A stretch of 64,000 bases of DNA from Pseudomonas sp. RC10 (GTDB lineage: Bacteria; Pseudomonadota; Gammaproteobacteria; Pseudomonadales; Pseudomonadaceae): assembly GCF_038397775.1 (NCBI RefSeq), contig NZ_CP151650.1:1612001-1676000 (forward strand), given 5' to 3'. Positions 1 to 8,476 of the stretch are shown here, piece by piece. The number at the start of each line of letters is the position of its first letter. The first letter of the stretch is position 1. The notes below the pieces were generated by a model. It did no database searches. It was not told where the DNA came from and saw only the letters and a list, made by a program, of their open reading frames with translations. Made by a program: the position numbers and the translations under genes.

Positions 1-176
1 AGCATGTCAGGCGGGCCGCGGATGATGTGCTGCTCTGCGAAGGGCAGTTTTTAGTGGCGTGCGTACGCGCCGATAGTTTTAAACCCCGGGCCATTCCCGA
101 AACTCTGCGCGCGGCCTTCGCCGGTCAGAGTGGCGCGGGAACACTTTCAGAGCAGGAGATACAGCGTGGAAGCTAA
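1..176 (+). CDS. ybgC: YbgC acyl-CoA thioesterase, C-terminal part (cut by window edge)
   Basis: An open frame entering from the window edge (first full codon at position 3) ends at TAA 174-176. It encodes about 57 residues including [18 protein letters not shown] and [15 protein letters not shown], typical of the end of the hotdog-fold YbgC thioesterase that heads the tol-pal cluster in pseudomonads. The active-site region lies outside the window. The stop overlaps the tolQ start by 11 bases, so the two are probably translationally coupled. The assignment rests on the terminal residues and on conserved gene order. Confidence 0.85.
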   Translation, partial: HVRRAADDVLLCEGQFLVACVRADSFKPRAIPETLRAAFAGQSGAGTLSEQEIQRGS

Positions 177-861
177 CGTCGTCGACCATACCTCCATGTG
201 GAGTTTGGTCAGCAATGCCAGCGTGGTCGTACAGTTGGTAATGCTGATCCTGGTGGCCGCATCGGTCACTTCGTGGATCATGATTTTTCAGCGTAGCTCG
301 ATGCTGCGCGCTGGGCGCCGTGCGCTGGACAGCTTCGAGGAGCGTTTCTGGTCGGGTATCGACCTGTCCAAGCTGTACCGTCAAGCGGGCAGCAACCCTG
401 ACCCGGATTCGGGCGTCGAGCAGATCTTCCGTGCCGGTTTTAAAGAATTCTCGCGCCTGCGTCAGCAGCCAGGTGTCGATCCCGATGCCGTGATGGAAGG
501 GGTGGCCCGTGCCATGCGCGTTGCCATCTCCCGTGAAGAAGAAAAGCTTGAGCAGAGCCTGCCTTTCCTGGCGACCGTGGGTTCCACCAGCCCGTACGTC
601 GGTCTGTTCGGGACCGTATGGGGGATCATGAACTCCTTCCGTGGTCTGGCCACTGCGCAACAGGCCACGCTGGCCACCGTTGCACCGGGTATCGCCGAAG
701 CCCTGATCGCTACCGCCATCGGCCTGTTCGCGGCAATCCCTGCAGTAATCGCCTACAACCGTTTCGCCGCTCGTGGCGAGAACCTGATTGGCCGTTACTA
801 CACATTCGCCGACGAGTTCCAGGCCATCCTGCACCGTAAAGTGCACACCAGCGAAGACTAA
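166..861 (+). CDS. tolQ: TolQ, inner-membrane proton channel subunit of the Tol-Pal system
   Basis: TolQ (231 aa) forms the proton-conducting channel with TolR that energises TolA and keeps the outer membrane attached during division. I chose GTG 166 because AGGAG at 154-158 sits 7 bases upstream and the protein then begins [14 protein letters not shown], matching the usual Pseudomonas start; an upstream ATG at 130 would add 12 unsupported residues. Three membrane segments are visible: one near residues 15-38 and two in the C-terminal half, around [16 protein letters not shown] and [20 protein letters not shown]. It overlaps ybgC and is followed 14 bases later by tolR. Confidence 0.97.
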   Translation: MEANVVDHTSMWSLVSNASVVVQLVMLILVAASVTSWIMIFQRSSMLRAGRRALDSFEERFWSGIDLSKLYRQAGSNPDPDSGVEQIFRAGFKEFSRLRQQPGVDPDAVMEGVARAMRVAISREEEKLEQSLPFLATVGSTSPYVGLFGTVWGIMNSFRGLATAQQATLATVAPGIAEALIATAIGLFAAIPAVIAYNRFAARGENLIGRYYTFADEFQAILHRKVHTSED

Positions 862-875
862 GCAGGTATTTCCCA

Positions 876-1340
876 ATGGCTTTAATCGCTCGCGGTCGAC
901 GCAGCAAACGCAAGCCGGTCGCCGAAATGAACGTGGTGCCTTACATCGACGTGATGTTGGTGCTGCTGGTCATTTTCATGGTGACGGCTCCAATGATTAA
1001 CCAGGGCGTGAAAGTCGATCTGCCCAAGGTCTCCAGCGAGGCTTTGCCGCAGGACAACAACAATCAGGTCCTGACCATTTCGATCAAGGCTGACAAATCC
1101 TATTACTGGAACCTTGGCAGCGAAGTCGACACCGACAAGCAGATGGACAAGGCCATGACCTTGCCGCAACTGACCAGCGCCGTGACCAAAATCATCGCGG
1201 CAGGTCGTGAGGCCGGCAAGCAGACTCAGGTGTTCATTCGCGGTGACAAATCCGTCGACTATGGCTCTGTCATGGGCACGATGGGCGGGTTGCAGAAGGC
1301 CGGAGTCGGGAACGTTGGTCTGATTACCGAGGCGCCCTGA
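876..1340 (+). CDS. tolR: TolR, periplasmic-facing stator subunit of the Tol-Pal system
   Basis: TolR (154 aa) belongs to the ExbD/TolR family and couples proton flow through TolQ to TolA. The N-terminal basic stretch GRRSKRKPVAEMNVVPYIDVMLVLL leads into one membrane helix and contains the conserved YIDVML segment, whose aspartate is the proton-carrying residue of the family. The rest is a periplasmic domain ending FIRGDKSVDYGSVMGTMGGL, typical of the family. The last base of its stop codon is the first base of the tolA ATG, so translation is coupled. Confidence 0.97.
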   Translation: MALIARGRRSKRKPVAEMNVVPYIDVMLVLLVIFMVTAPMINQGVKVDLPKVSSEALPQDNNNQVLTISIKADKSYYWNLGSEVDTDKQMDKAMTLPQLTSAVTKIIAAGREAGKQTQVFIRGDKSVDYGSVMGTMGGLQKAGVGNVGLITEAP

Positions 1341-2410
1341 TGCAGCCGATTCGAGAGCCGTCAGCCTCGGAAAGCTACTTCTGGCCCTCCGTCTGGGCTG
1401 TGGCACTGCACGTCCTGATTTTTGGTCTGTTGTTCGTGAGCTTTGCGATGACGCCGGAGCTGCCTGAGTCGAAACCTATCGTTCAGGCCACGCTGTATCA
1501 GCTCAAGTCGAAAAGTCAGGCGACGACCCAGACCAACCAGAAGCTTGCTGGCGAGGCAAAGAAATCCGCTGCGCGACAAACGGAAGTCGAGCAGATGGAG
1601 CAGAAAAAAGTTGAGCAAGAGGCGATAAAGGCGGCGGAACAAAAGAAAGCCGATGCCGCTCAAAAGGCCGAAGAGCAAAAGGCTGAGGAAGCGAAGAAAG
1701 CGGAAGACGCCAAAAAGGCCGACGACGCGAAGAAAGCTGAAGCTAAAAAAGCAGACGATGCGAAGAAAGCAGCAGAAGAGAAACAATTGGCTGATATAGC
1801 CAAGAAGAAAGCTGAAGACGACGCGAAGAAAAAAGCTGAGGAAGACGCCAAGCGCGCTGCCGCGGAAGAAGCCAAGAAACAGGCTGCCGAGGACGCGAAA
1901 AAGCAGGCGGCTGACGATGCGAAGAAAAAGGCTGCTGAAGACGCGAAGAAAAAAGCGGCTGAGGACGCCAAGAAGAAAGCTGCAGACGACGCCAAGAAGA
2001 AGGCACAGGACGCTGCCCGCAAATCGGCGGAAGACAAGAAGGCGCAAGCACTGGCCGACCTGCTCTCCGACAAGCCGGAACGCCAACAGGCCCTGGCCGA
2101 TGAGAAGGGTGATGAAGTCGCTGGCAGCTTCGATGACTTGATTCGCTCGCGAGCTGCGGAAGGCTGGGCACGTCCCCCTTCAGCGCGCAAAGGCATGACA
2201 GTCGTGTTGCAGATCGCCATGTTGCCGGACGGTACGATCAGCTCCGTGACCGTGGCCAAGTCCAGCGGCGATGGTCCGTTCGACAGTTCGGCAGTAGCAG
2301 CGGTCAAGAACATTGGTCGTTTGACAGAGATGCAGGGGCTGAAACCTTCGGATTTCGCGCCTTACCGTTCATTCAAGATGACATTCACACCTGAGGATCT
2401 AGCCTTGTGA
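1340..2410 (+). CDS. tolA: TolA, cell-envelope spanning protein with long Ala/Lys coiled coil
   Basis: TolA (356 aa) bridges the inner-membrane TolQR complex and the outer-membrane Pal/TolB side, and is also a receptor for phage and colicin-type toxins. Residues about 14-36 form the single membrane helix. Residues about 50-245 are a charged, low-complexity helix made of repeated KKAEEDAK / KKAADDAK units, so the DNA here is internally repetitive. The C-terminal globular domain III (about 260-356) follows. Repeat number varies between strains. It starts on the tolR stop and overlaps tolB by four bases (GTGA). Confidence 0.96.
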   Translation: MQPIREPSASESYFWPSVWAVALHVLIFGLLFVSFAMTPELPESKPIVQATLYQLKSKSQATTQTNQKLAGEAKKSAARQTEVEQMEQKKVEQEAIKAAEQKKADAAQKAEEQKAEEAKKAEDAKKADDAKKAEAKKADDAKKAAEEKQLADIAKKKAEDDAKKKAEEDAKRAAAEEAKKQAAEDAKKQAADDAKKKAAEDAKKKAAEDAKKKAADDAKKKAQDAARKSAEDKKAQALADLLSDKPERQQALADEKGDEVAGSFDDLIRSRAAEGWARPPSARKGMTVVLQIAMLPDGTISSVTVAKSSGDGPFDSSAVAAVKNIGRLTEMQGLKPSDFAPYRSFKMTFTPEDLAL

Positions 2411-3708
2411 TTAACCTTCTTCGAGGATTGCTTGTCGTTCTTTGTTGCGCAGCGGGTTTCGCCGCTGCCGACGAAAAGAACATTCTGGTCACAAGCGGCA
2501 GTGACCGCGCCACGCCGATTGCAATCGTGCCTTTCGGCCTGCAAGGCGGTAGCGTGCTGCCTGAAGACATGGCTCAGATCATCAGCAACGACATGCTGAA
2601 TTCGGGCTATTACACGCCGATTCCAAAGGAAAACATGATCAGCCAGCCGAGTCAGGCCAGCGAAGTCATCTTCCGCGACTGGAAAGCGCTGGGTGCCCAG
2701 TACGTGATGGTCGGCAGCATTTCGCCTGCGGGCGGTCGTTTGCAGGTCCAGTACGCGTTGTTCAACGTAGCGACCGAGCAGCAAGTGCTGACCGGTAACG
2801 TTTCAGGTACGACCGATCAACTGCGCGACATGGCGCACTACATCGCCGACCAGTCGTTTGAAAAGCTGACTGGCATCAAAGGCGCGTTCTCGACTCGCAT
2901 GCTGTACGTCACCGCTGAGCGTTTCGGTACGAACAACACCCGTTACACGCTGCAACGTTCGGACTACGACGGGGCTCGCGCAGTAACACTGCTGCAATCC
3001 CGTGAGCCGATCCTGTCCCCACGTTTCGCGCCGGATGGCAAGCGTATCGCCTACGTGTCGTTCGAGCAGAAGCGTCCGCGCATCTTCGTTCAGCACATCG
3101 ACACGGGCCGTCGCGAGCAAATCACCAACTTCGAAGGCCTGAACGGCGCGCCGGCCTGGTCTCCGGACGGCAGCAAGCTGGCCATGGTCTTGTCGAAAGA
3201 TGGCAACCCTGAGATTTATGTGATGAACCTGGCGTCGCGTCAGCTTTCGCGCGTCACGAATGATTCGTCCATCGATACCGAACCTTTCTTCGGTAAAGAC
3301 GGCTCGACCCTTTATTTCACTTCCGATCGTGGCGGCAAACCACAGATCTATAAAACGAGCATTAATGGTGGCGGCGCTGAACGCGTCACTTTCATCGGTA
3401 ACTACAACGCCAACCCTAAATTGTCGGCTGATGAAAAGACTCTGGTCATGATCCATCGTCAAGATGGCTTCACCAACTTCAAGGTAGCCGCTCAGGATTT
3501 GCAGCGCGGTAGCGTAAAAATCCTCACAGACAGCAACCTTGATGAGTCGCCTACTGTTGCGCCCAACGGCACCATGGTAATCTACGCCACCCGCCAGCAG
3601 GGCCGGGGAGTCTTGATGCTCGTGTCCATTAATGGACGCGTAAGGCTCCCGCTTCCTACCGCTCAAGGCGAAGTCAGAGAACCTTCCTGGTCCCCTTACC
3701 TGAACTGA
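2407..3708 (+). CDS. tolB: TolB, periplasmic beta-propeller of the Tol-Pal system
   Basis: TolB (433 aa) is a periplasmic protein that binds Pal and is displaced by TolA. It begins at GTG 2407, overlapping the tolA stop, with a signal peptide ending near FAAADEKN. Residues about 25-160 form the N-terminal alpha/beta domain. The rest is the six-bladed propeller, seen as repeated WSPDG / [12 protein letters not shown] / [16 protein letters not shown] blades. The length and the C-terminal [10 protein letters not shown] match the family. Confidence 0.97.
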   Translation: MINLLRGLLVVLCCAAGFAAADEKNILVTSGSDRATPIAIVPFGLQGGSVLPEDMAQIISNDMLNSGYYTPIPKENMISQPSQASEVIFRDWKALGAQYVMVGSISPAGGRLQVQYALFNVATEQQVLTGNVSGTTDQLRDMAHYIADQSFEKLTGIKGAFSTRMLYVTAERFGTNNTRYTLQRSDYDGARAVTLLQSREPILSPRFAPDGKRIAYVSFEQKRPRIFVQHIDTGRREQITNFEGLNGAPAWSPDGSKLAMVLSKDGNPEIYVMNLASRQLSRVTNDSSIDTEPFFGKDGSTLYFTSDRGGKPQIYKTSINGGGAERVTFIGNYNANPKLSADEKTLVMIHRQDGFTNFKVAAQDLQRGSVKILTDSNLDESPTVAPNGTMVIYATRQQGRGVLMLVSINGRVRLPLPTAQGEVREPSWSPYLN

Positions 3709-3760
3709 CGCGGCGCTTTACGTTTTACTTAACACACTGGGGTTCATTAGGAGTTTCACG

Positions 3761-4261
3761 ATGGAAATGCTGAAGTTTGGTAAATTTGCTGCGCTGGCTC
3801 TGGCCATGGCTGTAGCTGTAGGTTGCTCGTCCAAAGGCGGCGACAATGCCGGTCAAGGCGCTGCTGTAGATCCAAACGCTGGTTACGGCGCTAACACTGG
3901 TGCTGTTGACGGCAGCCTGAGCGAAGAAGCTGCTCTGCGCGCAATCACCACTTTCTACTTCGAATACGACAGTTCTGACCTGAAACCAGAGGCCATGCGC
4001 GCTCTGGACGTTCACGCCAAGGACCTGAAAGCTAACGGCGCTCGCGTTGTTCTGGAAGGTAACACTGACGAACGCGGTACTCGCGAATACAACCTGGCAC
4101 TGGGCGAGCGTCGTGCGAAAGCCGTTCAACGCTACCTGGTTCTGCAAGGCGTATCGCCAGCTCAGCTGGAACTGGTTTCCTACGGTGAAGAGCGTCCAGT
4201 TGCTACCGGCAACGACGAGCAATCCTGGGCTCAAAACCGTCGCGTCGAACTGCGTAAGTAA
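3761..4261 (+). CDS. pal: Pal (OprL), peptidoglycan-associated outer-membrane lipoprotein
   Basis: Pal (166 aa) is anchored in the outer membrane by its lipidated cysteine and binds peptidoglycan through an OmpA-like domain. The signal peptide ends in a lipobox with the cysteine in [11 protein letters not shown]. The OmpA_C domain follows, with [14 protein letters not shown] and the peptidoglycan-binding [23 protein letters not shown] at 3750-3754 precedes the ATG by six bases. The 52-base gap after tolB may hold an extra promoter, as reported for pal in other species, but I cannot show one here. cpoB follows after six bases. Confidence 0.97.
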   Translation: MEMLKFGKFAALALAMAVAVGCSSKGGDNAGQGAAVDPNAGYGANTGAVDGSLSEEAALRAITTFYFEYDSSDLKPEAMRALDVHAKDLKANGARVVLEGNTDERGTREYNLALGERRAKAVQRYLVLQGVSPAQLELVSYGEERPVATGNDEQSWAQNRRVELRK

Positions 4262-4267
4262 TTTGAC

Positions 4268-5098
4268 ATGCGAACGTGCCGCCGTGCTTTAACCGTTTTG
4301 GCTCTCACCCTTCCTCTTGCAGCGATGGGTGCGGTTCCTGTGGTCGATGACAACTCTGGCTCTGCTGGCAGCAGTTATCCGCCATCGGGTTATGGTACGG
4401 CGGGCGCCTACGCCGGAGGTGGGGCTACGGCCCAGCCTTCGGCGCAAGGTCAGCTGTTCATGCAGCTGCAACAAATGCAGGATGAAATTTCGCGCTTGCG
4501 TGGAATCGTTGAAGTCCAGCAGAACGATATCCAGCAGATGAAGCAAGAAGCGCTGGATCGTTACAAGGACCTCGACTCTCGCATCGGAGCGGGTGGCGCA
4601 CCTGCCGCACCTGCCAATAATTCAGCTTCCGACGGTGGCGTCAACGCCGGCGGAGCCCCTGTAGCACCTGCTGGCGGCGCATCTGCCGCACAGGCCCCTC
4701 AGACCAGTACAGAACCGGGTGACCCGGCGAAAGAAAAGCTCTACTACGACGCTGCTTTCGACCTGATCAAGGCCAAGGATTTCGACAAGGCCAGCCAAGC
4801 GTTCTCTGCTTTTTTGCGTAAATACCCAAATAGCCAATACGCGGGCAATGCCCAGTACTGGCTGGGTGAAGTAAATCTGGCCAAAGGCGATCTGCAAGGT
4901 GCCGGTCAGGCCTTCGCCAAAGTGAGTCAGTTGTACCCAAAGCACGCAAAGGTGCCTGATTCGTTGTACAAGCTCGCTGATGTGGAGCGCCGCCTGGGTC
5001 ATACCGACAAGGTCAAAGGCATTCTGCAGCAGGTCGTTGCCCAGTACCCTGGGACATCGGCAGCACAGCTGGCTCAGCGCGATCTTCAACGCCTCTGA
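4268..5098 (+). CDS. cpoB: CpoB (YbgF), TPR protein coordinating cell wall synthesis with Tol
   Basis: CpoB (276 aa) is a periplasmic protein that links Tol-driven outer-membrane constriction to PBP1B activity in E. coli. A signal peptide ends near LPLAAMGA. A coiled coil at about residues 60-105 (LQQMQDEISRLRGIVEVQQ) is the trimerisation segment. An Ala/Gly/Pro linker follows, then C-terminal tetratricopeptide repeats (residues about 150-276, with FLRKYPNSQYAGNAQYWLGE). It is the last gene of the tol operon here and is followed by a strong terminator. Confidence 0.95.
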   Translation: MRTCRRALTVLALTLPLAAMGAVPVVDDNSGSAGSSYPPSGYGTAGAYAGGGATAQPSAQGQLFMQLQQMQDEISRLRGIVEVQQNDIQQMKQEALDRYKDLDSRIGAGGAPAAPANNSASDGGVNAGGAPVAPAGGASAAQAPQTSTEPGDPAKEKLYYDAAFDLIKAKDFDKASQAFSAFLRKYPNSQYAGNAQYWLGEVNLAKGDLQGAGQAFAKVSQLYPKHAKVPDSLYKLADVERRLGHTDKVKGILQQVVAQYPGTSAAQLAQRDLQRL

Positions 5099-5125
5099 CA
5101 CCAAGTGATTGACCCTCGATTCAAG

Positions 5126-5151
5126 AAAGCCGCGCGTTGCGCGGCTTTTTT
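5126..5151 (+). terminator. Rho-independent terminator of the tol-pal-cpoB operon
   Basis: A 10-bp stem (AAAGCCGCGC at 5126-5135 pairing with GCGCGGCTTT at 5139-5148) with a GTT loop runs into a T tract. It lies 28 bases after the cpoB stop and closes the operon before queE. Confidence 0.93.
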
Positions 5152-5275
5152 CGTTAGAATCTCGCACCCGAAATTCCGGTATTGATTACGCTTCTTTGGA
5201 TTCTGCGAGCGCAGGGTGCACAGAAGTGCCTGACGGAGGCGGATGGCCTGTTTAGCCGTTACGCCCGTGGCCCCT

Positions 5276-5923
5276 ATGCAAGACACATTACGCATCACCG
5301 AAGTTTTTTACTCGTTACAGGGTGAAACGCGCACAGCAGGCTTGCCTACCGTATTTGTGCGTCTCACCGGTTGCCCCCTGCGTTGCGGCTATTGCGACAG
5401 CGAATACGCGTTCACAGGCGGCACGATTCAGACCCTCGATTCGCTCATGGAGCAAGTCGCCAGCTACCGCCCGCGCTACGTCTGCGTGACCGGCGGCGAG
5501 CCTCTAGCCCAACCCAACGCCATTCCACTGCTTCAGCGGTTATGCGATGCCGGCTACGAAGTGTCGCTGGAGACCAGTGGCGCACTGGACATTTCCAAGG
5601 TTGACCCTCGCGTCAGCCGCGTGGTCGATCTGAAAACGCCAGGCTCGAAAGAAGTCGCGCGCAATCGCTATGAGAATATCGAACTCCTGACCCCGAACGA
5701 CCAGATCAAGTTCGTCATCTGCTCGCGGGAAGACTACGACTGGGCGGTCTCAAAGATCATCCAGTACGGTCTGGACCGCCGAGCAGGGGAAGTGCTGTTT
5801 TCTCCGGTGCATCGCGATCTGAACGTTCGAGACCTCGCCGACTGGATCGTTGCCGACAACCTGCCGGTGCGCCTGCAGCTGCAGCTCCATAAAATCCTCT
5901 GGAACGATGAGCCGGGGCGCTGA
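5276..5923 (+). CDS. queE: QueE, 7-carboxy-7-deazaguanine synthase (radical SAM)
   Basis: QueE (215 aa) converts 6-carboxytetrahydropterin to 7-carboxy-7-deazaguanine in the preQ0/queuosine pathway. The radical-SAM cluster motif CX3CX2C is present as C33, C37 and C40 in [14 protein letters not shown], followed by the GGEP SAM-binding motif (TGGEPLAQ). I chose ATG 5276 because the protein then starts [17 protein letters not shown] like other Pseudomonas QueE. An in-frame ATG at 5243 has GGAGG upstream but only three bases of spacing, so an 11-residue longer form is possible. The stop is one base before the queC start. Confidence 0.93.
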   Translation: MQDTLRITEVFYSLQGETRTAGLPTVFVRLTGCPLRCGYCDSEYAFTGGTIQTLDSLMEQVASYRPRYVCVTGGEPLAQPNAIPLLQRLCDAGYEVSLETSGALDISKVDPRVSRVVDLKTPGSKEVARNRYENIELLTPNDQIKFVICSREDYDWAVSKIIQYGLDRRAGEVLFSPVHRDLNVRDLADWIVADNLPVRLQLQLHKILWNDEPGR

Positions 5924-5924
5924 G

Positions 5925-6614
5925 ATGAGTGAGCACACAATGACTGAGAAACGCGCAGTAATCCTGCTGTCTGGCGGCCTGGACTCGGCCACCGTGGTCG
6001 CAATGGCGAAAGCCGACGGCTACACCTGCTACACCATGAGCTTCGACTATGGCCAGCGTCATCGTGCCGAGCTGCAAGCGGCAGAGCGTGTGGCGAAGGA
6101 TCTGGGCGTGGTCGAGCACAAAGTGATCGGCCTGAACCTGAACGGCATCGGCGGCTCGGCTCTCACCGACAGCAGCATTGCCGTGCCTGAAACGCCTGGC
6201 GAAGGCATCCCCGTCACCTACGTTCCCGCGCGCAACACGGTCTTTCTGTCGTTGGCATTGGGCTGGGCCGAAGTCCTTGGCGCACGTGACATCTTCATTG
6301 GCGTCAACGCTGTCGATTACTCTGGCTATCCGGATTGCCGCCCCGAATTCGTCGAGTCCTTCGAGCGCATGGCCAACCTCGCGACCAAAGCGGGCGTAGA
6401 AGGGCAAGGTTTCACCATTCAAGCCCCGTTGCAGATGCTGAGCAAAGCCGACATCGTCAAGGCAGGCACGCGTCTGGGCGTCGATTACGGGCTGACGGTT
6501 TCCTGCTATCAAGCGGACGATCAAGGCCGCGCCTGCGGTAAATGCGACAGCTGCCGGCTGCGCTCAGAAGGCTTCGCAGCGGCCGGAATCACCGACCCGA
6601 CGCGTTATTTTTAA
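5925..6614 (+). CDS. queC: QueC, 7-cyano-7-deazaguanine (preQ0) synthase
   Basis: QueC (229 aa) uses ATP and ammonia to turn carboxy-deazaguanine into preQ0, the next step after QueE. The PP-loop SGGLDSAT is near the N-terminus. The C-terminal zinc site is visible as Cys in [21 protein letters not shown] 5925 lies one base after the queE stop; a second ATG at 5940 ([10 protein letters not shown]) is equally plausible and would give 224 aa. This is the housekeeping enzyme and is not part of a defence cluster: its neighbours are queE and tRNA-Lys. Confidence 0.95.
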   Translation: MSEHTMTEKRAVILLSGGLDSATVVAMAKADGYTCYTMSFDYGQRHRAELQAAERVAKDLGVVEHKVIGLNLNGIGGSALTDSSIAVPETPGEGIPVTYVPARNTVFLSLALGWAEVLGARDIFIGVNAVDYSGYPDCRPEFVESFERMANLATKAGVEGQGFTIQAPLQMLSKADIVKAGTRLGVDYGLTVSCYQADDQGRACGKCDSCRLRSEGFAAAGITDPTRYF

Positions 6615-6632
6615 ATTTTTTAAAAAAGGGTG

Positions 6633-6660
6633 TTGAATTACTGAGAAAAATCAGTAATAT
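6633..6660 (+). promoter_or_regulatory. Promoter of tRNA-Lys with inverted repeat in the spacer
   Basis: TTGAAT (6633-6638) and TAATAT (6655-6660) are separated by 16 bases and followed by a GC-rich discriminator (CGCGCC), as expected for a stringently controlled tRNA promoter. A perfect 7-bp inverted repeat, TTACTGA/TCAGTAA (6638-6644 and 6651-6657), fills the spacer and overlaps the -10. The promoter call is by inspection. Confidence 0.6.
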
Positions 6661-6677
6661 ACGCGCCACCACGAAGC

Positions 6678-6753
6678 GGGTCGTTAGCTCAGTTGGTAGA
6701 GCAGTTGGCTTTTAACCAATTGGTCGTAGGTTCGAATCCCACACGACCCACCA
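6678..6753 (+). tRNA. tRNA-Lys (anticodon TTT), element integration site
   Basis: A 76-nt cloverleaf with encoded CCA. Acceptor arms GGGTCGT and ACGACCC pair, the D arm is GCTC...GAGC, and the anticodon stem-loop is GTTGG-CTTTTAA-CCAAT with anticodon TTT. The T stem is GTAGG against CCCAC, giving one A-C mismatch. The version I recall from other pseudomonads has CCTAC and pairs fully. The 3' end abuts an integrase-bearing element, so the 3' half may have been supplied by the element at integration. Confidence 0.96.
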
Positions 6754-6760
6754 TCTTCGA

Positions 6761-6803
6761 AACCCGAGAGGTCCACGAAAGTGTGAATTCTCGGGTTTTT
6801 TTT
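6761..6803 (+). terminator. Terminator downstream of tRNA-Lys
   Basis: AACCCGAGA (6761-6769) pairs with TCTCGGGTT (6789-6797), with a 19-base loop, followed by a run of T. It ends the tRNA transcript eight bases after CCA. The rest of 6804-7120 holds no convincing gene, only an inverted repeat near 7063. Confidence 0.85.
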
Positions 6804-7062
6804 CGTCTGAAGCAAAGTGGGGCTAAGGTCTGGAGGCAGATTGAAGCATTCGCCGAGGTGCAGACATGCAGCCGTCTGAGGCGAACCTTAGTTTCGCGAT
6901 GCCGTGATGTCAATATTGATCAGGTGGCTCACTTGGACGAACACGCAGCTCTTTGTCAACGAAAGTAGCCGTTTCGGGGCGAAAAAAGTGGTAATGCTGG
7001 GCTGGACGAGATGTTCCGAAAGCCCGGAGTAGAGGAGTTGAGGATGGGCTTGCCTGCACTTT

Positions 7063-7087
7063 TGCAGGTGCTGCGTCAGCGCCTGCA
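7063..7087. repeat. 11-bp imperfect inverted repeat beside the integrase gene
   Basis: TGCAGGTGCTG (7063-7073) and CAGCGCCTGCA (7077-7087) are inverted with one G-T wobble and a three-base centre. There is no T tract on either strand, so a terminator is unlikely. Its place between the attachment site and the int stop would suit a recombinase or excisionase arm site, but this is inference. Confidence 0.4.
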
Positions 7088-7120
7088 AATTTAGGATCTT
7101 TAGCTGACGCGTTTTTGCAA

Positions 7121-8476
7121 TCACCAGCTATACGATTTGATCCCGACCCGAGTGACCATCAGCGTCAGCAGCAACGAATGCTCGGACATTTCACCTTCAG
7201 GTGATACCGTTGGTATTCCAAGCTCTTCCCACCAGGTCCCTGGTCCGTCCCACGTTAACTCATGGCTCAAACCCGTTCCGGCCGGTTGCAGCGCCTGTTC
7301 AAGGCTGTAGCGCTCCGAGTCGAGACTGGCAACATGCGTCAGTAGCTTTGAGCCTGCACTCTTCACCTCAATAGCGCTGAGCTCTTCAGGGCTTTCAAGA
7401 GTTGATAGCTGGTCCACGATCGCAAGTGCTGCAACAGGCTCAGGCAACTCGGCCACTGTAGCCACCGGTGGGAGGGTCGGTACAGGAGGCGGAGGAATGG
7501 GCACGTATTCGTCGACACGCCGCTCGAACGTTATTGCTCCCTGCTTCAGGCTTCTGTCATGGAGGACCGATCGCATGTGCTCGTAGTCCACCTCGATGTA
7601 GCTAAGCGTAGTGGCGATGTTCGAATGATTGAGCAGGCTCTTCGTCAGGTGAATGTTTCGCTCCGGCTGCCTCATCAGATCCGTAGCAAGGGTGTGACGG
7701 AAGCGATGTGGCGTCATGCGGATGCCAAGGTGTTGGGTGATCTTCTTGTACATTCCCTCGACCTGATCGGTATTCATGGTCACGGAGCGGTAATGCCTGG
7801 AAAACCGATTCACGTTGAACAATTGATCATCCGATCCGAACCCCAACGCCTCAGCGGCATCCAGTAAGCGTCGAATATGCGGCTCCAGCCCCGGCATGAT
7901 AGGGATCGAAAACTGCCGATGGGTCTTTTCGGTATCAGCTTCGACCATGATCATTCGGCTGTCCCAGTCAATATCCTTGACGCGGATGCTCAGCAGCGCG
8001 TTGAGCCGGACGCCGGTGTAGTAGAACATCTCAAAGACGGCGAGCCAGAACCAGGCGGGGGTAATCCTGCTGCGTCTACCCGTCCGACGCTCTTCAGCCA
8101 CCAGCGTTTTCAGCCATTCGCGAGCATGTCGGATGCCGTCACGTACGATGGTTTTACTAGGACGTCTCGGTGGGATCACCGCTGTTTTTCGAAAGGGGTT
8201 GATGGCGCTGTGTGCCAGCGTTCCCTGCTCGATGGCATAACCCCAAACCGTGCGCAGGTGGTTCGAATAGGTATTCCAGCTTTGTTTGGCGAGTCCCCGA
8301 TCGAGCTCCTTGCGGCGCCATTCCAGGATCGCTCGGTGATTGATGGATTCAACGGTGCAGTCCTCTCCGAAATGCCTGAGCAACGCTCGGGTGGCAGACA
8401 GGTAGGTGCCCGCTGATGCCTGTCTTAGCACATGCGTAAAGATATAGTCCTTCGCGAGTTCCATCGGAGTGTTCAT
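7121..8476 (-). CDS. Site-specific tyrosine recombinase (ICE integrase)
   Basis: This 451-aa protein is a complete tyrosine recombinase. The SAM-like core-binding region spans about residues 5-95. The catalytic set is R157 (TGVRLNALL), K184, H257-R260 (PHRFRH), H284 (LLNHSNIATTLSY) and the nucleophile Y293. The last 130 residues, with a PIPPPPVPTLPP linker, form an extra tail. Its start overlaps the traI stop by one base (TGATG), so it is expressed with the relaxase. It should catalyse integration and excision at the adjacent tRNA-Lys. All active-site residues are present, so it may still work. Confidence 0.93.
   Translation of the reverse strand: MNTPMELAKDYIFTHVLRQASAGTYLSATRALLRHFGEDCTVESINHRAILEWRRKELDRGLAKQSWNTYSNHLRTVWGYAIEQGTLAHSAINPFRKTAVIPPRRPSKTIVRDGIRHAREWLKTLVAEERRTGRRSRITPAWFWLAVFEMFYYTGVRLNALLSIRVKDIDWDSRMIMVEADTEKTHRQFSIPIMPGLEPHIRRLLDAAEALGFGSDDQLFNVNRFSRHYRSVTMNTDQVEGMYKKITQHLGIRMTPHRFRHTLATDLMRQPERNIHLTKSLLNHSNIATTLSYIEVDYEHMRSVLHDRSLKQGAITFERRVDEYVPIPPPPVPTLPPVATVAELPEPVAALAIVDQLSTLESPEELSAIEVKSAGSKLLTHVASLDSERYSLEQALQPAGTGLSHELTWDGPGTWWEELGIPTVSPEGEMSEHSLLLTLMVTRVGIKSYSW

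Noticed and set aside
1361..2313. Long minus-strand ORFs opposite tolA
   Set aside because: They mirror the repetitive Ala/Lys/Asp codons of tolA; no start signals or family features.
5155..5275. preQ1 riboswitch upstream of queE
   Set aside because: I saw no preQ1-type pseudoknot pattern; only a small imperfect hairpin is present.
5925..6614. QueC as part of a Qat-like defence system with the KAP NTPase
   Set aside because: It is the housekeeping queC next to queE, 25 kb from the KAP gene, with no QatB or QatD-like genes.
6888..7124. 78-residue minus-strand ORF beside int
   Set aside because: No ribosome-binding site or recognisable features, and it covers the inverted repeat at 7063-7087.
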